Source: Prevotella sp. (lineage in GTDB: Bacteria; Bacteroidota; Bacteroidia; Bacteroidales; Bacteroidaceae). Taken from it: a stretch of 64,000 nucleotides of DNA. The stretch is from contig JAHHQW010000002.1 of the NCBI GenBank assembly GCA_020026195.1, positions 1-64,000 of the forward strand, read 5' to 3'. The translations under genes were made by a program, and so were the position numbers. Under the pieces are notes generated by a model. The model saw nothing but the letters and a program-made list of their open reading frames with translations. It searched no databases and was not told the origin of the DNA. This document shows, in pieces, positions 19,135-28,125 of this stretch. Position 1 is the first letter of the stretch. Every line of letters begins with the position of its first letter.

Positions 19135-19266
19135 AGAACATATAGAATAAAACGACAGGCGGCAGATTACCAGAACATTATCTGATAAATCTGCCGTCTG
19201 TCTGTCAAGTTTCAAAGTCCTATTTAATCACTTTTATATCATCGTTAATCTTACATAGAAGGTCTA

Positions 19267-19709
19267 TCATATGCTGAGAATTTGCAAAACTTCATAGGCC
19301 GAGCGTTTCAACTTCATATTAAGTTGGACAATAGTCACAAAACAGTATGTGATAACAGTCACACTGATTTGTATTCGAACAGCGTTCTCGGTTGTGCCCC
19401 AGAATTTCTTTATCTTAAGGTGCTGCTTTAGCCATTTGAAAAATAGCTCGACCAACCATCTTTTCTTATAGAAATTTCTTTCCGGAAATGCCAAGGATGT
19501 TGGTCATCCGCTTCTCGCAGGCTCTTACAGTTACTCTGTTGTCCAAACATCATCGCGAACATCTGATTCCAACAAGTGAATTGCTTCACATAGCGATTAC
19601 CATCATACTTGCGAACATAGTTGTTAAACTGAGTCCTGTTCAGAAAAGCGGTTAATGAGAGAATACGTATTTGTTTTGGAACATAGCAGCTATTTGTATT
19701 AGACTGCAA
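19267..19709 (-). pseudogene. IS4-type transposase relic with large internal deletion
   Basis: Two overlapping frames cover the two ends of one transposase. 19428-19709 encodes the N-terminal DUF4372-like part (FNNYVRKYDGNRYVKQFTCW, NQMFAMMFGQQSN). 19267-19494 encodes the C-terminal part (RWLVELFFKWLKQHLKIKKF, WGTTENAVRIQI). About 250 residues of the DDE core between them are missing and the frame is shifted, so it cannot transpose. The left IS end appears to lie near 19800, directly against the stop codon of the FN3 gene. Family assignment (IS4 with DUF4372) is from memory of Prevotella/Bacteroides elements. Confidence 0.85.
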
Positions 19710-19807
19710 AGTTGCAAAATTAAGTCCGTTTCATTTCGAGAAACCATGTAATTGACTATATTTCGATGATTTCAAAGAACTATTTATCCACTTATACGGG
19801 ACGAATA

Positions 19808-21175
19808 TTACTTCTTTATATAAGGAGTGACTTCATAATAGAAACCATTAGAACCACCACTTGAAACATCATCTTGGAATTGTGTATCTTCACAAGCTTC
19901 TGCAACTACCAGACCTCCGGGATTACGTACTATTTTATATACAATATTCTTCATGTCTACATAACCTCCGTGTCGTCCGCCGCGCGGCGCCTTCCAACTG
20001 AGATAAACCAACTTGTCTATAGTGGTATAATATTTAAGATTACGGATAGGTGATGGTTCGTCATAGCCAATCCATTTTGAAATACTGTTGTAAGCATTTT
20101 CCTTTCCATCAGTTCTGAGCACTACTTTAAAGTCATGCATTCCTGCATCATCAACAAACACTTCGGCACTGACTTTTTCGCCTGGTTTTCCTTTAAAAGG
20201 ACCTGCTACTTTATCATCAACCATTAAATTGTATTCTATCTCACCTGTTATTGCAGAACCGTCATAGTGTTCTACTGGAAGAGTAAATACCATCGAACCC
20301 TTGTTCTGCGCACCTTCGAACAGTACCTCCATGTCGTACAGACGTGCAGGAGCTCCGCCTTCCGGCTGCATAGGAATAAACATACATGAGATGACGTCAT
20401 TATCTGAAAAATCACACACCTTATTTATATTACCTGTCGTAAGATCTACAGAACACAAAAACGATGTGCCTTTATTAGGTGATGCCGCCCAATACATTTT
20501 ACCATCATTGGGATTGAATGCCATAGACTGAACATCCTCTGAAGGTTTTACTCCGGTAGAACCAACTGATTCACTCTTACCAGAACGCTTGTCAATCTTA
20601 TGCAGTGCTCCTTCTATATTAATGCCGTATAAAGTTCCATCACCATTTACGGCCATTGCCACATAATGATTATCGTTAAAACCTATCTTAGTACGACGAT
20701 AATTGTCGTAATCTACATAGCCATAACTATGTTCCTTACCTTTATTATCAGTAAGACATGCATATATCTTTCCTGTTGAAGCATCATAAGCTGTAGCAGA
20801 TGTCACAATATTGTTTTCTGACACATCCTCACCAGAATCGCCATAAGCTTTCCAGTTCAGTGTATTGAAAGAACGAAGTTCCGCACTGCTGCTGCCACTT
20901 ATATTCAGAAAGTCACAACGTCCTTCGTGAATAACACCGCCACCATTAGCTGCAAAATGCTTGTCACCGGTAGCAAGAGGCATGAACAAAGCCTTTCCGT
21001 CCTTTACTACAATTTTGTAAAGACCGAAAGATGTCTTCTTATCTTTCTTTGTTTTCAAAGACTGAGACACATTGCCCCAGATTTCTATTTTCTCAACGAC
21101 ATTCTGTGCTGCTGCTCCAAAAACTCCAAACAGTGCTGCAAGACATAATACTAAACTAAACTTCTTCATAGTCAT
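19808..21175 (-). CDS. Exported FN3-domain protein, probably C-terminally truncated
   Basis: A 455-residue protein with a signal peptide (MKKFSLVLCLAALFGVFGAAAQ; the real start is probably the MKK two codons inside, at 21169). The middle forms a beta-propeller-like region with repeats such as TAYDASTGKIYAC, MAVNGDGTLYGIN and MAFNPNDGKMYWA. It ends in a fibronectin type III domain beginning at PSPIRNLKYYTTIDKLVYLSW. The FN3 domain stops at FYYEVTPYIKK without its last strand, and the neighbouring IS relic begins immediately, so the insertion probably cut off the 3' end. Relatives in Prevotella, as I recall, are longer with more FN3 modules and a sorting tail. Function is unknown. Confidence 0.75.
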   Translation of the reverse strand: MTMKKFSLVLCLAALFGVFGAAAQNVVEKIEIWGNVSQSLKTKKDKKTSFGLYKIVVKDGKALFMPLATGDKHFAANGGGVIHEGRCDFLNISGSSSAELRSFNTLNWKAYGDSGEDVSENNIVTSATAYDASTGKIYACLTDNKGKEHSYGYVDYDNYRRTKIGFNDNHYVAMAVNGDGTLYGINIEGALHKIDKRSGKSESVGSTGVKPSEDVQSMAFNPNDGKMYWAASPNKGTSFLCSVDLTTGNINKVCDFSDNDVISCMFIPMQPEGGAPARLYDMEVLFEGAQNKGSMVFTLPVEHYDGSAITGEIEYNLMVDDKVAGPFKGKPGEKVSAEVFVDDAGMHDFKVVLRTDGKENAYNSISKWIGYDEPSPIRNLKYYTTIDKLVYLSWKAPRGGRHGGYVDMKNIVYKIVRNPGGLVVAEACEDTQFQDDVSSGGSNGFYYEVTPYIKK

Positions 21176-21193
21176 GCTATTTTACGTATTAAT

Positions 21194-21946
21194 TTATAAA
21201 TCAAGAGTGAGTTCCACCGGACAGTGATCCGAGCCCATAATATCTGTATGTATTTTGGCATCGGCAATATTCTCGCGCAGACGATCTGACACTACGAAGT
21301 AATCTATACGCCAGCCCGTATTCTTTTCACGTGCCTTGAAGCGGTACGACCACCATGAATAAGTTACCTGCTCAGGATATTTATAACGGAACGTATCGGT
21401 AAATCCGCTTTTCAAGAGTTCGGTAAACTTAGCACGTTCCTCGTCAGAAAAACCTGCATTCTGATGGTTGGTCTTAGGATTCTTTAGGTCTATCTCCTCG
21501 TGAGCCACATTAAGGTCTCCGCACATTACCACAGGTTTCTTCTTATCAAGTTCCATGAGATAATGACGCAGGTCGTCTTCCCAGCGCATACGATAGTCAA
21601 GACGTTTCAGTCCGTCCTGTGAATTGGGAACATACATTCCTACGAGATAAAATTTCTCCATTTCAAGTGTAATGATACGTCCCTCATGACTATGTTCTTC
21701 GACACCCATGCCATAAGAAACGTTCAGAGGCTCATGCTTAGTGAATATAGCAGTACCTGAATAACCTTTTTTCTCGGCATAGTTCCAGAACGATTTATAA
21801 CCATCGAACTGCATGTCTATCTGTCCCTCCTGAAGTTTTGTTTCCTGAAGGCAGAAAAAATCAGCATCGAGTTCCTTAAATATATCTCTGAATCCCTTTC
21901 CTTCGCAGGCTCTCAGACCATTAACATTCCAAGATATAAATTTCAT
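21194..21946 (-). CDS. xth: Exodeoxyribonuclease III
   Basis: AP endonuclease and 3'-5' exonuclease of base excision repair. The 250-residue protein shows the ExoIII/APE fold signatures: FISWNVNGLRA at the start (metal-binding Asn), FCLQETKLQ (metal-binding Glu), GDLNVAHEEIDL (catalytic Asp/Asn), SWWSYRFKAREKNTGWRIDY and the final GSDHCPVELTL (catalytic Asp-His). Length is standard. It lies between the FN3 gene and ribH with no close cotranscribed partner. Confidence 0.96.
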   Translation of the reverse strand: MKFISWNVNGLRACEGKGFRDIFKELDADFFCLQETKLQEGQIDMQFDGYKSFWNYAEKKGYSGTAIFTKHEPLNVSYGMGVEEHSHEGRIITLEMEKFYLVGMYVPNSQDGLKRLDYRMRWEDDLRHYLMELDKKKPVVMCGDLNVAHEEIDLKNPKTNHQNAGFSDEERAKFTELLKSGFTDTFRYKYPEQVTYSWWSYRFKAREKNTGWRIDYFVVSDRLRENIADAKIHTDIMGSDHCPVELTLDL

Positions 21947-21964
21947 AGTTAAAAATATGAGTTT

Positions 21965-22002
21965 AAAAAAATCCCTATATCTGTCAAAGAGATATAGGGA
22001 TT
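21965..22002 (-). terminator. Terminator of the TPR-ribH operon
   Basis: AATCCCTATATCT and AGATATAGGGATT form a perfect 13-bp stem; on the minus strand it is followed by a T-run, 10 bases after the ribH stop. Confidence 0.9.
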
Positions 22003-22012
22003 ATATAATAAT

Positions 22013-22489
22013 TTAAAATTTTGCCATCTTAATGGCAACAACGGCACATTCGTCACCCTTGTTACCAAGGCGTCCGCCACTTCTGTCTTTCGCCTGCTGC
22101 AAGTCGTTTGTGGTAAGCAGGCCGTATACTATAGGCATTTCACTTATCGTATTCAGTCGTGCAATTCCGTAAGTAACGCCCTGACAGATGTAATCGAAAT
22201 GAGGAGTATCACCACGAATCACACTGCCTAAGATTATAATAGCATCATAACCTCCGTTCAGAGTCATCTGACGTGCTCCGTAGATAAGTTCAAAACTGCC
22301 CGGAACTCTCTTTACATGAATATTCTCGGGAAGGCATCCGTGTTTTGTCAGAGTATTTACGGCTCCTTCAAGCAAGGCATCGGTAATTTCGCTGTTCCAT
22401 TCAGACACTACGATACCAACACACATGTTAGTTGCGTCGGGAACCGATGCAGGATCATAGTCGGACAGATGTTTCAGTGCTGTAGCCAT
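22013..22489 (-). CDS. ribH: 6,7-dimethyl-8-ribityllumazine synthase
   Basis: Penultimate step of riboflavin synthesis: condenses 5-amino-6-ribitylaminouracil with dihydroxybutanone phosphate. The 158-residue length is typical. Motifs include [30 protein letters not shown], the phosphate/substrate loop [16 protein letters not shown] and [18 protein letters not shown]. It starts 2 bp after the upstream TPR gene. The partner enzyme gene ribBA is at 61.8 kb, so the pathway is not clustered. Confidence 0.96.
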   Translation of the reverse strand: MATALKHLSDYDPASVPDATNMCVGIVVSEWNSEITDALLEGAVNTLTKHGCLPENIHVKRVPGSFELIYGARQMTLNGGYDAIIILGSVIRGDTPHFDYICQGVTYGIARLNTISEMPIVYGLLTTNDLQQAKDRSGGRLGNKGDECAVVAIKMAKF

Positions 22490-22491
22490 TG

Positions 22492-23196
22492 TTATTTAAC
22501 ACTTACGCGCTCAATATATTTGTCAATCTGACTTGCAACATACTGATTGCTATAGTATTTAGTTTTGATTTCATTGTATATTTCCAGAGCTTCATCCTTC
22601 TTGTTCTGGCTTTCAAGAATTTCACCAGCCTGAAGGAGGAATGCAGGAGAGATAAACGGATTGATACCGTTTGAAGACTTAGAGTCAGCCATGCTTGCAG
22701 CCTTCTTGAAATGCTCTACTGCTTTATCATACTGCTTGAGGTTTGCATAAACGTTAGCAAGAGCCCCCATAACTGCAGGACTTACTACTGCATCGCCCTT
22801 AACAGAGAATCCAGAGATATATTTCTCAGCTTCTTGCCATTTACCAAGATTTGCATAGCAGAGACCTGCATAAAGGTTTGCGAGGTTACCTGCATCTGTG
22901 CTGCTATATTCTTCTGCAATCTTTGCGAAGCCCATGTATGATGCGCTGTCGCCATTGAGAGCTGTTTCGAACATACTTCTCTCGAAGAGCTGCTGACCTT
23001 TAGCAAGTTCGGTGCTCGCCTTGTCTTCACGAGGCTGTGATACGTACTGGTTAAAAGCGAATCCGCCAATAAGCACGATTACGACAACAGCAATGATGAT
23101 TGCGATGGGCTTTCTTTTACGAATAAAGTAAGCTTCGCGGCTGTTTGTTCCTTCATTCAAATTCTGTGAATTTTTTGTGTTGTTTGTGTTTGCCAT
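22492..23196 (-). CDS. Membrane-anchored TPR protein
   Basis: A 234-residue protein with a cytosolic Asn-rich N-terminus, one membrane helix near residues 31-50 ([19 protein letters not shown]) and a C-terminal array of about four TPR-like helices (for example [20 protein letters not shown] and [18 protein letters not shown]). The layout resembles YfgM-type periplasmic TPR proteins that work with Sec-linked chaperones, but that link is only an analogy. It is placed 2 bp before ribH and divergent from recF, a conserved Bacteroidales arrangement. Confidence 0.85.
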   Translation of the reverse strand: MANTNNTKNSQNLNEGTNSREAYFIRKRKPIAIIIAVVVIVLIGGFAFNQYVSQPREDKASTELAKGQQLFERSMFETALNGDSASYMGFAKIAEEYSSTDAGNLANLYAGLCYANLGKWQEAEKYISGFSVKGDAVVSPAVMGALANVYANLKQYDKAVEHFKKAASMADSKSSNGINPFISPAFLLQAGEILESQNKKDEALEIYNEIKTKYYSNQYVASQIDKYIERVSVK

Positions 23197-23282
23197 TATT
23201 TTTTGTTTTTATTTTTTCACATTTAACTGATGCGCAAAATTACGTATTTTATCGCACTTACAAAAATTTACGTCTCCTTTTT

Positions 23283-23313
23283 TTCGTTTTCCACGATAAA
23301 ACATATAACTTTG
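23283..23313 (+). promoter_or_regulatory. Candidate promoter of recF
   Basis: TAACTTTG at 23306-23313 matches the -7 consensus TAnnTTTG. TTCG at 23283-23286 (one mismatch to TTTG) sits 19 bases before it. The predicted transcript start is about 20 bases before the recF ATG. Confidence 0.55.
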
Positions 23314-23338
23314 CACTAGCATAAGGTAAAAAGAGTAG

Positions 23339-24454
23339 ATGATTCTCAGCAATATCTCCATATTAAACTATAAGAATATTACTTCTGCACAGTTAGATTT
23401 ATCTCCTAAAATGAATTGTCTGATAGGCCACAACGGCGCCGGAAAGACAAATTTTTTAGATGCCGTCTATTATCTTTCTTTTTGCAAAAGTGCATTCAAT
23501 CCGAGTGATACGCAGCTTGTTACACATGGTAGCGAGTTCTTTGTCCTTGAGGGCAGATACGACGATGAAAAAGGCGACAGAACCGAAGTCTTTGCAGGTG
23601 TCAAGAAAGGTTCAAAGAAACGTTTTAAGAAAGACGGAAAAGAATATACACGTCTGTCACAGCACATCGGATTAATTCCCCTTATCATGATATCCCCCGC
23701 CGACACTGTTCTTATCGAAGGCGGCAGCGAACACAGACGCAAGCTGATGGATATCGTTATCTCTCAATACGATCCAGAATATATTGAATCTCTTTCTCGC
23801 TACAACAAGGCTCTTCAGCAGCGTAATGCTCTGCTTAAACTTGAAGAAGAACCGGACGAATCACTGATGAACATTCTCGAAGAGCAGATGGCAGCAGAAG
23901 GAGAAAAAGTGTATGCTGCCCGCGATGCTTTCGTAAAGAAACTGATGCCTGTGTTTCAAGACATCTACGATGAGATTTCGGGTAAGGGCGAACGTGTGTC
24001 CTTAGCCTACACATCGCATTGTCAGCGCGGACCATTACTCGATGTCATACGCCGTGACAGATTCAAGGACCGTGCCGTAGGTTATTCACTGCACGGAGTA
24101 CACCGTGACGACCTTGAAATGCTCATAGATGATTATTCTATGAAGGTGGAAGGAAGTCAGGGACAGCACAAGACTTTTGTATTAGCATTAAAATTATCTC
24201 AGTTTAACTTCTTACGACACACTTCGAGCAGTACATGTCCTATTCTTCTGCTTGACGACATCTTTGACAAGCTCGATGCCGGACGTGTGGAAAAGATTGT
24301 TAATATAGTATCGGGCGAAGGTTACGGACAGATATTCGTAACCGACACCAACCGTGATCACCTTGACAAGATTCTCGAAGGAACATCCTACAACTATAAA
24401 CTCTTCGGCGTAAACGGAGGTGAAATCACCGAAATGGAACACGGAAATGTTTAA
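23339..24454 (+). CDS. recF: DNA replication and repair protein RecF
   Basis: Loads RecA at single-strand gaps as part of RecFOR. The 371-residue SMC-like ATPase has Walker A in CLIGHNGAGKTNFLDA, the ABC signature-like segment in KVEGSQGQHKTFVLALKLSQ cut at the helix, and Walker B in PILLLDDIFDKLD. Length and architecture are normal. It opens a four-gene set with DUF721 (8-bp overlap), a GH20 enzyme and an exported nicotinamidase; only the first two are functionally related. Confidence 0.95.
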   Translation: MILSNISILNYKNITSAQLDLSPKMNCLIGHNGAGKTNFLDAVYYLSFCKSAFNPSDTQLVTHGSEFFVLEGRYDDEKGDRTEVFAGVKKGSKKRFKKDGKEYTRLSQHIGLIPLIMISPADTVLIEGGSEHRRKLMDIVISQYDPEYIESLSRYNKALQQRNALLKLEEEPDESLMNILEEQMAAEGEKVYAARDAFVKKLMPVFQDIYDEISGKGERVSLAYTSHCQRGPLLDVIRRDRFKDRAVGYSLHGVHRDDLEMLIDDYSMKVEGSQGQHKTFVLALKLSQFNFLRHTSSSTCPILLLDDIFDKLDAGRVEKIVNIVSGEGYGQIFVTDTNRDHLDKILEGTSYNYKLFGVNGGEITEMEHGNV

Positions 24455-24737
24455 ACGTGACGTAAATAAAATTGATGACCTTCTTTCTAAGGTTCTGCAC
24501 GACATGCATCTTGACACACCGCTTCGTGAAAAACGACTTGTTGATTCATGGGACGAAGTGGCAGGACCGGTTGTTGCAAGATATAGCGGCAACAAATACA
24601 TACGCAACCAGATACTATGCGTTGAGATTAAGAACCCGGCACTTAAGGCTAACCTTATGATGATGCGCAGCCGTCTTGTGGATAAGCTGAACGCAAACGC
24701 AGGATCGAGGGTAATTACAGACATAAAATTCTATTGA
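24447..24737 (+). CDS. DUF721 protein (DciA-like)
   Basis: A small basic protein of the DUF721 family; the proteobacterial and actinobacterial member DciA loads the replicative helicase, so a replication role is likely but inferred. The open frame starts at 24420, but the ATG at 24447 overlaps the recF stop (ATGTTTAA) and gives the usual family N-terminus FKRDVNKIDDLLSKVL, 96 residues. Family features are WDEVAGPVVARYS, then YIRNQILCVEI and a C-terminal helix with LVDKLNANAG. Placement after recF is common in Bacteroidales. Confidence 0.88.
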   Translation: MFKRDVNKIDDLLSKVLHDMHLDTPLREKRLVDSWDEVAGPVVARYSGNKYIRNQILCVEIKNPALKANLMMMRSRLVDKLNANAGSRVITDIKFY

Positions 24738-24757
24738 AACAATAACAAAACAGACTA

Positions 24758-26398
24758 ATGAAAAAGAACTTTTTACTATCAGCGCTTCTCATGCTCATCG
24801 TGTGCGTGAGTGCAATGGGACAGAAGGTCGAGAGGGCTTCATACGATGTAGTTCCTCTTCCTGACAAGATGTTTATGACAAGAAGACTGCCATTTATGCT
24901 TAATCAGGAAACAAAGATTGCATATTCTGGCAATGAAGATATGAAACGTAACGCTGAATTTCTCAGCCTGTATATCAAAGAGACCACAGGCATGAACTTG
25001 CAGGTGACTGAAGCTAAAAAGAAGCAGCGTAACACCATAATGCTGAGCCTCAACAAGAAGATTAGCGAGAAAGAAGGTTACGGCATTACAATCCACGATG
25101 CAGGCGTACTTATCGAAGGTCAGACAGCAGCGGGAGTATTTTATGGTATTCAGACACTGCGTAAGTCTCTGCCTATCGTAAAGGATGCCAAAGTTATAGA
25201 ACTGCCAGCAGTTCAGATATCTGACGCTCCACGTTTCGAATATCGCGGAATGATGCTCGACGTAAGTCGTCATTTCTTCTCCGTAGATTTCGTTAAGCAG
25301 TACATCAACCTCATCGCACTGCATAACATGAACATTCTGCACTGGCATCTCACCGACGACCAAGGATGGCGTGTTGAAATTAAGAAATATCCCAAACTGA
25401 CTGAAATTAGTTCACAGCGCAAAGAGACAGTAATCGGACGTAACTCTCAGGTTTACGACGGTACACCCTATGGCGGATACTACACACAGGAACAGATGCG
25501 CGAGATTGTAAGGTATGCTCACGACCGTTACATTGAGGTTATTCCTGAAATAGATATGCCGGGACACATGCTTGCTGTTCTTGCCGCTTACCCTGAATTA
25601 GGATGTACAGGCGGTCCGTATGAAGTGGGTACTTCATGGGGAGTGTTCGATGATATTCTCTGTGCAGGAAAAGAAGAGACATTCAAATTCATCCAGGATG
25701 TTCTTGACGAAGTAATGGATATCTTCCCTTCTAAATATATCCACATCGGTGGTGACGAGGCTCCACGTACAGAATGGAAGAAATGCGAACTCTGCCAGAA
25801 ACGTATAAAGGAAGAAGGTATCACAGGCGACGACAAGATGTCAGCAGAAGCAAAACTTCAGGGATATTTCGCAAAACGCGTAGAGAAATATCTAAATAAG
25901 AACGGTAGAAAACTTATCGGATGGGACGAACTCTTAGAGAGTAACGTAGACAAGAGTGCAGCAATTATGAGCTGGCGCGGCATGAAGGGCGGTATCGAAG
26001 CTTCTTCATTAGGTCATGACGTAGTGATGACTCCTACAGATCATGTTTACTTTGACCATTACCAGGTGGAAGAAACATGGAACGAGCCGCTGAACATCTG
26101 CTGTACACTTACAATGGAAAAGGTTTATGAATTCGAACCTGCTCCCGACACACTCTCTGAGGAAGCAAAGAAACACATCCTCGGTGCACAGGGCAACCTC
26201 TGGACAGAGTACATTACATGCGAGAACCTTGCAGAATATATGGTTCTTCCGCGCATGGGTGCTCTTGCCGAATCACAGTGGATGCAGCCCGAAAAGAAAG
26301 ATTACAAGGATTTTGTAAGACGTGCAGCTCATCTCTGTGAGATTTACGATTTGTACGGAATTACATACGCAAAGCATATATTTAACAAAGAAAAGTAA
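24758..26398 (+). CDS. Exported GH20 beta-N-acetylhexosaminidase
   Basis: Removes terminal beta-GlcNAc or GalNAc by substrate-assisted catalysis. The 546-residue protein has a signal peptide (residues 1-21), an N-terminal GH20b domain to about 155 and the catalytic barrel from FEYRGMMLDVSRHFF. The catalytic Asp-Glu pair is D333/E334 in HIGGDEAPRTEW; LHWHLTDDQGWRVEI and EIDMPGHMLAVLAAYP are typical. It is probably periplasmic or outer-membrane associated. Together with the GH84 enzyme at 6.1 kb it points to use of GlcNAc-rich host glycans. It starts 20 bp after the DUF721 gene and ends 18 bp before the nicotinamidase gene. Confidence 0.95.
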   Translation: MKKNFLLSALLMLIVCVSAMGQKVERASYDVVPLPDKMFMTRRLPFMLNQETKIAYSGNEDMKRNAEFLSLYIKETTGMNLQVTEAKKKQRNTIMLSLNKKISEKEGYGITIHDAGVLIEGQTAAGVFYGIQTLRKSLPIVKDAKVIELPAVQISDAPRFEYRGMMLDVSRHFFSVDFVKQYINLIALHNMNILHWHLTDDQGWRVEIKKYPKLTEISSQRKETVIGRNSQVYDGTPYGGYYTQEQMREIVRYAHDRYIEVIPEIDMPGHMLAVLAAYPELGCTGGPYEVGTSWGVFDDILCAGKEETFKFIQDVLDEVMDIFPSKYIHIGGDEAPRTEWKKCELCQKRIKEEGITGDDKMSAEAKLQGYFAKRVEKYLNKNGRKLIGWDELLESNVDKSAAIMSWRGMKGGIEASSLGHDVVMTPTDHVYFDHYQVEETWNEPLNICCTLTMEKVYEFEPAPDTLSEEAKKHILGAQGNLWTEYITCENLAEYMVLPRMGALAESQWMQPEKKDYKDFVRRAAHLCEIYDLYGITYAKHIFNKEK

Positions 26399-26416
26399 AA
26401 AGAAAATTTAAAAATC

Positions 26417-27160
26417 ATGAGAACTAAATTAGTATCATTGATGCTCATGCTTGCTGCCTCTTTTACTACAGCAAATGCTGAAACAATGAACCCTGAAGTT
26501 ACTGGCAATGAAACATCTGCCAATAACACTACTGTTGAAGCAACAGCACAGGCAGAAAACGAGGAGTGCTGCGCAAAAGCTACTGCACAGAACGGCAAGA
26601 AAAAGATGTTGCTGGTAATCGACTGCCAGTACGACTTTATCACAGGCAGCCTCAAGGCACCTAACTCTGAGCCTGTAATCAAGAAATTAGCTCAGTACAT
26701 CAACAACAACGAATATGCAGTTAAGGTTTTCACATGCGACTGGCATCCATCTAACCACTGCTCTTTCAAGCCTCAGGGTGGTCTGTGGCCTGCTCACTGC
26801 GTTCAGCACACTAAGGGTGCTGCCGTTTACGAAGACCTTACAAAGGCTGCTTACGCTACAAAGGGTGATGTATTTATTCTTGAGAAGGGTGATGACGTAA
26901 ACGTAGACGAATACTCTATCTTCGACAACAAGAAGTCTGCTGCTATTCTTAAGGACATCGTTACAAAATACGGTATCGAGGAAATTGAAATCTGCGGCAT
27001 CGCTACAGAATATTGCGTAAAGGGAAGTCTCGAAGGCGCAATTGCTGCTTTCGGTCCTAAGATGATGACAGTGCTTATGAACTACATCTGTCCTATCTCA
27101 GACCCCAAGGCTCTCGATCCTGTTATCAAGAAGTATAACCTGAGAGTAAGCAACAAATAA
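26417..27160 (+). CDS. Exported isochorismatase-fold nicotinamidase-like hydrolase
   Basis: The 247-residue protein has a cleavable signal peptide (MRTKLVSLMLMLAASFTTANA) and a 40-residue Thr/Ala/Glu-rich linker before a complete isochorismatase-fold domain. The nicotinamidase triad is intact: D69 in VIDCQYDF, K157 in LEKGDD and C200 in GIATEYC; the metal site is CDWHPSNHC. The expected reaction is nicotinamide to nicotinate. Export is unusual because the known NAD-salvage enzyme is cytosolic; a cytosolic paralogue lies at 54615-55181. It is the last gene of the recF set with a strong terminator. Substrate remains an inference. Confidence 0.88.
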   Translation: MRTKLVSLMLMLAASFTTANAETMNPEVTGNETSANNTTVEATAQAENEECCAKATAQNGKKKMLLVIDCQYDFITGSLKAPNSEPVIKKLAQYINNNEYAVKVFTCDWHPSNHCSFKPQGGLWPAHCVQHTKGAAVYEDLTKAAYATKGDVFILEKGDDVNVDEYSIFDNKKSAAILKDIVTKYGIEEIEICGIATEYCVKGSLEGAIAAFGPKMMTVLMNYICPISDPKALDPVIKKYNLRVSNK

Positions 27161-27187
27161 TAAAGACTGAAGTCTTATTAAAAAGAA

Positions 27188-27235
27188 CCCGGTTCGTTTC
27201 AAATATATGCTTTGCGAACCGGGTTCTTTTTATTT
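27188..27235 (+). terminator. Terminator after the exported nicotinamidase
   Basis: GAACCCGGTTCG and CGAACCGGGTTC form a 12-bp perfect stem followed by TTTTTATTTT. Confidence 0.92.
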
Positions 27236-27246
27236 TATATCTATAA

Positions 27247-27525
27247 CTATAATACCATGCACATACAGTAGACAGTCCATAGGAATACCAGAATAAATAA
27301 GATTGCATCAAGGAGATTCTGACCGAGACTGAATATTTCACGATAGTTTAAACGACAAAATATTACCATCGCTGAGATTACGACCGAAACAGCAGTAAGT
27401 ACTATGCTGGCGGCATGACCTAATGTATCAATGTATCCCAGCGAATGATACGCCAGTAACACTGCTATAATGTCAATTATTGCAAGAATAATTCTCGATT
27501 TTTTATATTCACTTTGTTCTTTCAT
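27247..27525 (-). CDS. Small membrane protein of unknown function
   Basis: A 92-residue protein with three predicted membrane helices (ILAIIDIIAVLLAYHSLG, AASIVLTAVSVVISAMVIF, LLDAILFILVFLWTVYCMC) and a short charged N-terminus. I do not recognise the family. The open frame extends to a TTG at 27552, but that triplet lies inside a -7 promoter box (TATATTTG, 27550-27557), so translation from it is not possible from this promoter and the ATG at 27525 is the likely start. Monocistronic, convergent with the nicotinamidase gene. Confidence 0.65.
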   Translation of the reverse strand: MKEQSEYKKSRIILAIIDIIAVLLAYHSLGYIDTLGHAASIVLTAVSVVISAMVIFCRLNYREIFSLGQNLLDAILFILVFLWTVYCMCMVL

Positions 27526-27549
27526 GAGTGTAGATTTTTCTTCAATGCG

Positions 27550-27557
27550 CAAATATA
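27550..27557 (-). promoter_or_regulatory. -7 box of the small membrane protein gene
   Basis: TATATTTG on the minus strand matches TAnnTTTG exactly and lies 25 bases before the ATG at 27525. It excludes the upstream TTG as start codon. Confidence 0.5.
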
Positions 27558-27751
27558 ATATATTTTAGTAATAGTCCATTTGTTTTCCTTATATTTTTTT
27601 CCAAAATGAATACTTTACGCCAAATACACATATCTTTTGTGGTATTTCACTGTTATTTGCATATCATTTGGCTTTCTCAACGTGTCTGTCTACGTATACG
27701 GAATATAAAGCAACTGGCATAAGAAATCTTTTAATTATCACCATCGAAAAT

Positions 27752-27782
27752 ATTGTTTTTATATATTAAAACCTTATTTTTG
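27752..27782 (+). promoter_or_regulatory. Candidate promoter of the 27.8-kb gene pair
   Basis: TATTTTTG at 27775-27782 matches the -7 box, with ATTG (one mismatch to TTTG) 19 bases upstream. Transcription would begin at about 27789, so the second ATG at 27808 is a better translation start than the one at 27790. Confidence 0.55.
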
Positions 27783-27807
27783 CAATCTGATGTATAACAA
27801 TATTATT

Positions 27808-28125
27808 ATGACTGACAAATATAAAGTTGTTACACTTTGCGGAAGCACTCGTTTCAAGAATGAATTCATAGAACAGCAGAAACGACTGACACTTGAGGGA
27901 TGCATCGTAATCTCCGTTGGTCTTTTCGGACATAGCGGCGACGACGAAGTTTGGAACGAAGGCGTCAAGGCAATGCTTGACGACATGCATAAACGAAAGA
28001 TTGATATGGCCGACGGTATTTTTGTAATCAATGTTGGAGGATACATCGGCAGTTCCACACGTTCTGAGATAGAGTATGCCGCAGCACACGGAAAAACAAT
28101 AGAATATCTTGAACCTATAGAATGA
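27808..28125 (+). CDS. Nucleoside 2-deoxyribosyltransferase-like small protein
   Basis: A compact cytosolic protein (105 residues from the ATG at 27808; 111 from 27790). The start VVTLCGSTRFKNEF and the later MADGIFVINVGGYIGSSTRSEIEYA match the Rossmann-like nucleoside deoxyribosyltransferase/DUF4406 type fold: a glycine-serine phosphate loop and a glutamate at SEIEYA. It is shorter than characterised deoxyribosyltransferases, so the exact reaction is not clear. Its stop codon overlaps the start of the following hydrolase gene (ATGA), indicating coupled translation. Confidence 0.75.
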   Translation: MTDKYKVVTLCGSTRFKNEFIEQQKRLTLEGCIVISVGLFGHSGDDEVWNEGVKAMLDDMHKRKIDMADGIFVINVGGYIGSSTRSEIEYAAAHGKTIEYLEPIE

